This document shows positions 21,707-26,433 of a stretch of 26,970 nucleotides of DNA, piece after piece (within the stretch, counting starts at the first letter, position 1; the number at the start of each line of letters is the position of its first letter). Under the pieces are notes generated by a model. It did not search any database, was not told the origin of the DNA, and was given only the letters and a program-made list of their open reading frames with translations. A program made the translations under genes and the position numbers. Source of the DNA: Reclinomonas americana ATCC 50394 (lineage: Eukaryota > Jakobida > Jakobea > Jakobida); NCBI GenBank assembly GCA_048213135.1, contig PS015159.1, positions 166,093 through 193,062 on the forward strand, in the 5' to 3' direction.

Positions 21707-24251
21707 AGACACACATAGGCAGACACACAAACCCTCGTTAATAAGGAATGATGTGGAGAAGGAGGCACTCATGGAATCCGTGGTGCGAACGGTGACTTGT
21801 CGCTGGTTGCCGCTGAGGCCGGTAGCGACCACACGCAGCTGATTCCCAACCAATGTGAAGCTGGCCTGGTCCGTACCACCGACAATTGCGTAGGTGAACG
21901 TCTGGCAGCAATTGCCGTCCACAGTGGTCAGCGAGCCGACAATGGCGCCCACCGTGGCAGGAACGGCATACGTGGCAGACGACAGGATGAGACCAGAGGG
22001 CGGCACATTGGCTGCCCCCCGATGCACAATGAAATGAGACTGCACGCTCCACAGCGGACCAACACAGACGCACACACAAAAAAAAGCTCGCCAGACCTTC
22101 GTTAATGGTGAACGATTTGGTGAACGTGAGGTTGCTGGCGTCTGTCACGCGAATTTGCACGACCAGACCGTCGCCGGTTTGCCCGGCGTTCTTCAGCAAC
22201 AGCGACGAACTCGACACATTGAACAGGGCTGCCGACGCGCCACCGACAATCGAGTACGTGTATGATGCCGAGCCTCCGATCTGCACGGTACTGAGCTGCC
22301 CGATGGTGATGTTCGTAGCACTTGATGGCGGCAGGTACGTGTTGGACGACAACAGTATGTCGGTAGGCATCGCCACTGGTAGCGGGTGAGGATCACCAAT
22401 AATGTGATAGCACGTTGTCGCGCACAGCACTCACCAGCAGTAATAACAAATGACTTGGTAAACGTGAGCTGCGACGAATCCTGCACTTGCACTTGCACGG
22501 CAAGATTGGTACCCGACTGGCCAGTCGACCGCAGACACAAGGCATTGCCGATCACGGTAAACAGCGCGGCATCCGCTCCACCTACCACCGAAAACGTGAA
22601 TGTATCCGTTGTATCATTGCCCACCGCCGCCAGGATGCCAACTTGCTGATTGTTCGAGGTCGTCGGCGCGGCGTAGCTTGTGGATGAGAGCGTAATGTCG
22701 GTGGGTGGATACACAGCTGTGTAACGATGAGTGGGTGGGTGGGTGGTTGTACAGAAACACAGCCGACAGAGAGTAGGCGGACTTACCCTGCAGGGTAAAG
22801 GTCTTGGTGTACGTGAAGCCGCCGACGGGGTCATCGGCGCCAATCGTCACTTGCAGCGATGAGCCACTGATGCCGCCGGCAGCCGAAACCCGCAGCTGAT
22901 TGCCAGCGACAATGGCGACACTCGCGGCATCGAGCCCTCCCACCACGGAGTGTGTGACCACTGCGGGAGTGCAAGCGGAGGCCGGGATCAAGGTTGTCAC
23001 GCCCGCGCCAATCTGCCACCCGACTGACGCCCACTTGCTTCCGCTGCTCCACTTGTGTCGCACTCGCAAGTACACCACGGTGCCGGCTTGCAACGAGAGC
23101 GGACTGGACGCTTGCGTCGCGGACTGTGTCCACTGCTGGTAGCCAGTGGCCGCAGACGTGTACGCTATTTGTGTGGCGGTGCTGCGCGAGCCGGTGGCAC
23201 TGAATTCAAGCACAGCGTCCTGCACAAAAATGGGTGAGCGTGGCTCTCGAGCAGAGAAGAAGAGAGGGACACACAGCACGCAACATTACTGGCGGCCACG
23301 TAAAACGTGTACGTGGCAGTGGAAGGTATGGTGACAAAGGCTTGGAGGCGAGCGGCGAATGGAAGCGATTCCGAAGAGGTGCCCTCGAAGCCATTTGTGA
23401 CCACACGGCACACATTGGGGGTGGTTATCCACGAGAAGCTCGCCACCGTGGAGCCACTGGCATTTTGCCACACCTCTTCGTAGACGCCGTTGGAGCTGTT
23501 CGCCTGCGAGTGACACCAGTTGGCGTCCGTTGCCGTCAGCGTGCCGAGCAACACGCCAGAGGCTGTCGGCGACACAAAAGTCGAGGTCGACAGTGAAATG
23601 TTGCTCGGCGACACATTCGCTGTGGTGTTGTACACGCAAAGACAATAAGGGACACATTGTGGAGGAGCAGTGAGTGATATGCACGGCGCACGAAACTCTC
23701 GGCGATCGTAAACACCGACTCGGAGTACAGGCCACCGAGGTCGGTGACGCGCACCGTGACCGACAAGTTCGTACCCGAGACGCCGGTATTCGCGATGAGC
23801 AACTGCGTGCCGACAATGATGAACTGGCCGGCGGTGCTCTGCGCGGTAATGCTGTACGTCAGCTGGTCATTGCTGTTTGTGTCGGTTGCCGACAGCGTGC
23901 CAACGACAGTGTTGGTCATCGTGGTTGGGGCGGTGTAGAACGTGTTGGAGAGAGCCGGAGCCGTGGGAGCAGAGTTGGCTGTCCATTACACAGCGATGAG
24001 TGGTGACACGATGGAAAAAGGGGAGGCAGCATAAACCCGAAACGCACCGACTGTCACGTAGACGGTCTCCAGGCGGCGGTACGGCGTCGATGGAGCAAAG
24101 CGCAGGCACACGTCGTAGGCTCCACTTGCGGCTGCAGGATAAAGCGACTCGATGAGATGCGCTCCTTATGATGGGTGCACAGAGGGAGAGAGAGGGTAGT
24201 AGGGGCAAGGAGTACTTGAAATGCAACAAGGCATGACCAAAGCAAGATAGG

Positions 24252-24312
<61 letters not shown>

Positions 24313-26102
24313 GACGACGACGACGTACGTACGTAGTACGGTACGTACGACGAACGTAACGTAACGTAACGTACGGTACGGTACGGTACGGTACGGTACG
24401 GACGGACCGGTACCGGTACGGTACGGTAGGTAGTAGGTAACGGTAACGGTAACGGTACGGNNNNNNNNNNNNNNNNNNNNGAGAGAGAGAGAGAGCACAA
24501 CGCACTTGACGAGGTATTGGCCAGCAATACAATGGTCGGATACGTGCAGGCCGACTGAGTGATTGAGAACACGGGTGAGCCACTGCACGGCGTCGCACTG
24601 GCAGCGTATCCTCTGGCTGCGGTCGCGTCGATGGGAACGTACAGCAAGCCGACGCCCGTCAGCGTAATGGCCACAGAACTTGAGGCGGCGATGTTGCGCG
24701 GCGATACCGCAGTCACCGAGACTTTTGGCATGCGGCAGGGTGAGCGAGAACGGCGAAGGGAAACAGGCGGGCGAGATGAAAAACGCAACAAACAGAGAAC
24801 GGATAGGCCGTCATGTACGCCTTGGTCGATGCCCAGCGAATGCACAGCTGGTAGTTGCCTGCCATTTTTGCATTCCCACAAAGTGAGTGCGAAAGTACTG
24901 CAGCAGACAGCGTTGCTTCTTGCTCACCTCCAGTGGCGCCAGTGGCCACCACAGACAACACCATGGACGTCGGCAACGTGGCAGACGTCACCGAGATGGA
25001 AATGTTGGGCACGATTCTCGGTGCCGAACAGGCGGTACTGGAGATAATAGCACCATTCGCATCACCGGAGATGCTAGTCATGCCACAGCCGGCGATTGTG
25101 ATACTGGTCGTGCTGGTCGCCGCAATCACTCGCGGCTGCACAACATACACAGCGGCTGCAATGCGGATGAGGGCATGAGTGTAAGAACTGACGTGCACAC
25201 TAGAGATGAGGAGGCCCGGCATGCCACGTACCCGGATCGGCCAGAATCTGCATGTAGTGCTCTCCCTGTGTTGTGTGGCAGGCACAGGTGAGTTTAAGCG
25301 CGGCGTATTTATGATGGAGGCTGTGAGCACGACGCACCTGTTGTGCATAGACCAGTGCATTTGAGCCCGGGAACGCGACAACACCTGACGGGTTGGTGAC
25401 GGTGCCACTGTGTAGTAGGTGCATAATATTGAGTATTCTTGAAGATCAGCAACTTTGTTTAACCAACATGTACCTCACAGGCGACAGTGTGTCGACGTAG
25501 TTGATCGCGTATCGCAGGCGTCGAATAGCAGATGCGCCCTGCGAAGCACAGTAGCAGTGAGCGACCGCGGAGAGTCAAACATCGGACGTTGGTGTGAACG
25601 CAACTCTGTCGGCAATAAACACATCGCCACCACTGTTCACATCTACATCGTCCGGCTGCATGAACATGGCCGTCGTCGTGGCCGGACCGTCCACAAATCC
25701 ACTCACGCTGGTGCCAGCCACAGTCGAGACCGTGGCTAATAAACACAGTGTCATTATTTTCGGGCGAGAGTGTTAGGTGAAGGAGAGCACATAAATACAC
25801 TCACCAGTGGTGGATGTCAGCAGACGAATGAGATAGTCGCTGCCGGTCGTCAGCAACTGTGTGGTCGACTGGAGGGCGACGGAAGTCGGACCGGCAAAGG
25901 TGGCTGACGTGAAGGAGCCGTCAGTGGAGCCCGAGGAACCGGTGCCGGCGTAGGTGTACACAGTGGATGACACGAGGTCGATGCGGCGGATCACCCGCGA
26001 CACCTGTGGAGGCGAAAGTGAGATAAAGAAGGAGAAGGAGAGAAGGAGAGGGAGGGAGGGAGGGAAAAGGGGAGAGAGAGAGAATGAGAGGGAAGAGAGA
26101 GG

Positions 26103-26177
<75 letters not shown>

Positions 26178-26363
26178 CGACGACGAACGACGNNNNNNNN
26201 NNNNNNNNNNNNNNNNNNNNNNNNNNNNNNNNNNNNNNNNNNNNNNNNNNNNNNNNNNNNNNNNNNNNNNNNNNNNNNNNNNNNNNNNNNNNNNNNNNNN
26301 NNNNNNNNNNNNNNNNNNNNNNNNNNNNNNNNNNNNNNNNNNNNNNNNNNNNNNGAGAGAGAC

Positions 26364-26433
<70 letters not shown>

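Larger units (their letters stand above)
24048..25407 (-). other. Two TIG-like (Ig-fold) modules
   Basis: Exons at 25338-25407, 25232-25266, 24928-25155, about 24820-24858, 24506-about 24735 and 24048-24131 encode two related units. Each has a P-R-x-I-A-A core (VVQPRVIAATSTTSITIAG and AVSPRNIAASSSVAITLTG), then a Cys-containing stretch, and closes with a short separate exon reading GNYQLCIRWA or GAYDVCLRFA. A third, similar closing exon (GEHYMQILADP) precedes the first core. The arrangement resembles IPT/TIG-like repeats of protist surface proteins. The splice site near 24735 is unclear because no canonical donor gives the needed phase. Family assignment is by pattern only. Confidence 0.55.

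Noticed and set aside
21366-21842. Open frames rich in Thr-His or Cys-Val repeats around the CA tracts
   Set aside because: They are translations of intronic microsatellite; the same holds for the frames at 25773-26594.
15591-23978. Classical calcium-binding cadherin domains
   Set aside because: The LDRE, DxND and DxD calcium motifs are absent; the repeats resemble the looser cadherin-like folds of protists and bacteria instead.
24312-24460. CRISPR-like or functional pentamer repeat
   Set aside because: There are no constant repeat and spacer units; the drift of unit length and TACG order point to artifact or plain simple sequence.
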